This document shows, piece by piece, positions 6,259-6,967 of a stretch of 6,967 nt of DNA. Source of the DNA: Scatomorpha intestinigallinarum (lineage in GTDB: Bacteria; Bacillota; Clostridia; Oscillospirales; Oscillospiraceae); contig DVHH01000219.1 of NCBI GenBank assembly GCA_018712225.1, positions 1-6,967 on the forward strand, in the 5' to 3' direction. The translations under genes were made by a program, and so were the position numbers. Numbering within the stretch: position 1 is the stretch's first letter; each line of letters starts with the position of its first letter. Below the pieces are notes generated by a model. It saw nothing but the letters and a program-made list of their open reading frames with translations, was not told where the DNA came from and searched no databases.

Positions 6259-6967
6259 ATGGAATACCGCTTTGGAAACTGCCGCGTGAGCGTCCTTACC
6301 GAGCGCCTGCTGCGCCTTGAATACGACGAGAGCCGCGTCTTTGAGGACAGGCCCAGCCAATTCGCGCTTGACCGCCGTTTCCCGGAGCCCTGTTGCAGCG
6401 TAGAGTTCCGGGGCGGCCGCCTCGATCTGCGCTCCGACGGCTGCCATGTCATTATCGGCGGCGGGCTGGAGCTGGAGACGTTTACGGACGGCCTGAGCTG
6501 GCACAGCGGGCAGAAACTCAACTGCCTCGGCGGCACGGCCCGGACGCTCGACAATGCCGACGGGGCCATAGAACTTGAGCCCGGCATCTTCTCAAGGGAA
6601 GGCGTCGGGCTCCTTTCGGATGACAGTCTGCTCTTCGGCGCGGACGGCGAGCTCCAGCCGAGGCGGCCGGGGACGCGGGATATCTATCTGTTCCTGTACG
6701 GCAGGCAGTTTGAGCGCGGCCTACGAGATTTTTACCGCCTCAGCGGCCGTCCACCGCTTCTTCCCCGCTTCGCCCTTGGCAACTGGTGGAGCCGCTTCTG
6801 GCCTTATACAACGGAGGAATACCTTGAGCTCATGGAGCGCTTTGCCGCCGAGGGAACTCCCTTTTCCGTGGCCGTGCTGGACATGGATTGGCACCTCACG
6901 CGCGTGCCGGAGGGATACAGCGGCTGGACAGGTTACACCTGGAACCGGGAGCTCATCCCGGAGCCGG
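6259..6967 (+). CDS. GH31 α-glucosidase-family enzyme, 3' end outside window
   Basis: An ATG one base after the MalG-like stop opens a frame that stays open to the right edge: 236 complete codons. The visible part begins MEYRFGNCRVSVLTERLLRL and continues through VFEDRPSQFALDR, resembling the N-terminal β-sandwich of GH31 enzymes. The barrel start is GNWWSRFWPYTTEEYLEL (from G174), then GTPFSVAVLDMDWH (D208-H212), the strand whose Asp lines the glucose-binding subsite in GH31, and SGWTGYTWNRELIPEP. The catalytic nucleophile and acid/base lie beyond the window, so activity cannot be checked; family members of this kind are about 650-800 residues. No signal peptide is seen, so it is probably cytoplasmic and releases glucose from oligosaccharides trimmed by the GH13 enzyme. 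No Shine-Dalgarno is visible just upstream; translation probably depends on coupling to the MalG-like gene. α-Glucosidase is likeliest from context; α-xylosidase and other GH31 activities are not excluded. Confidence 0.88.
   Translation, partial: MEYRFGNCRVSVLTERLLRLEYDESRVFEDRPSQFALDRRFPEPCCSVEFRGGRLDLRSDGCHVIIGGGLELETFTDGLSWHSGQKLNCLGGTARTLDNADGAIELEPGIFSREGVGLLSDDSLLFGADGELQPRRPGTRDIYLFLYGRQFERGLRDFYRLSGRPPLLPRFALGNWWSRFWPYTTEEYLELMERFAAEGTPFSVAVLDMDWHLTRVPEGYSGWTGYTWNRELIPEP

Noticed and set aside
5601..6587. A 328-codon open frame on the - strand across the malG-like and GH31 genes
   Set aside because: It is an antisense shadow caused by high GC and low stop frequency; it crosses two well-supported genes and its translation is low-complexity and charged. 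The same applies to the - strand frames at 2666-3382, 4618-5415 and 1239-1907.
1..6967. CRISPR arrays, tRNA or rRNA genes, insertion sequences, phage or defence genes
   Set aside because: I saw no direct repeats with spacers, no RNA-gene signatures, no transposase or terminal repeats, and nearly all of the window is covered by co-directional sugar-metabolism genes.

Overview
The window reads as one α-glucan (maltodextrin-type) uptake and breakdown locus, with every gene on the + strand. In order: a LacI-family regulator (3' part only), a cytoplasmic neopullulanase/cyclomaltodextrinase-type GH13 amylase, a MalE-like binding lipoprotein, MalF-like and MalG-like ABC permeases, and the 5' part of a GH31 α-glucosidase-family enzyme that runs off the right edge.

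Organism: the DNA is GC-rich, yet ATA (Ile) and AGG (Arg) codons are common. The binding protein has a short Lys-rich lipoprotein signal with a Leu-Ala-Ala-Cys lipobox and an acidic Pro/Ala linker. Purine-rich Shine-Dalgarno sites precede most genes, and MalF carries an extra N-terminal membrane region as in B. subtilis MdxF. Together these suggest a GC-rich anaerobic Firmicute of class Clostridia, perhaps an Oscillospiraceae-like gut bacterium. This placement is inferred from style, not from a marker gene.

Layout: 1-900 is the regulator without its DNA-binding head. 909-2594 is the amylase, 8 nt downstream, probably starting at TTG. 2595-2689 is a 95-nt control region with a candidate intrinsic terminator for the upstream pair, a possible promoter for the transport genes and a near-palindromic LacI-type operator. 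2690-4000 is the binding protein. 4001-4077 holds a very strong 13-bp hairpin without a T tract. 4078-5388 and 5385-6257 are the permeases, overlapping by 4 nt. 6259-6967 is the GH31 enzyme, 1 nt after the previous stop. No gene-free stretch exceeds 300 bases.

How it works together (inference from families): the lipoprotein captures malto-oligosaccharides outside the membrane, and MalF/MalG import them using an ATPase that is not in this window. The GH13 enzyme opens or shortens them in the cytoplasm, and the GH31 enzyme releases glucose. The regulator probably senses a sugar and acts at the operator at 2616-2635. I see no evidence of a previously undescribed system; the points worth attention are the regulatory details between genes.
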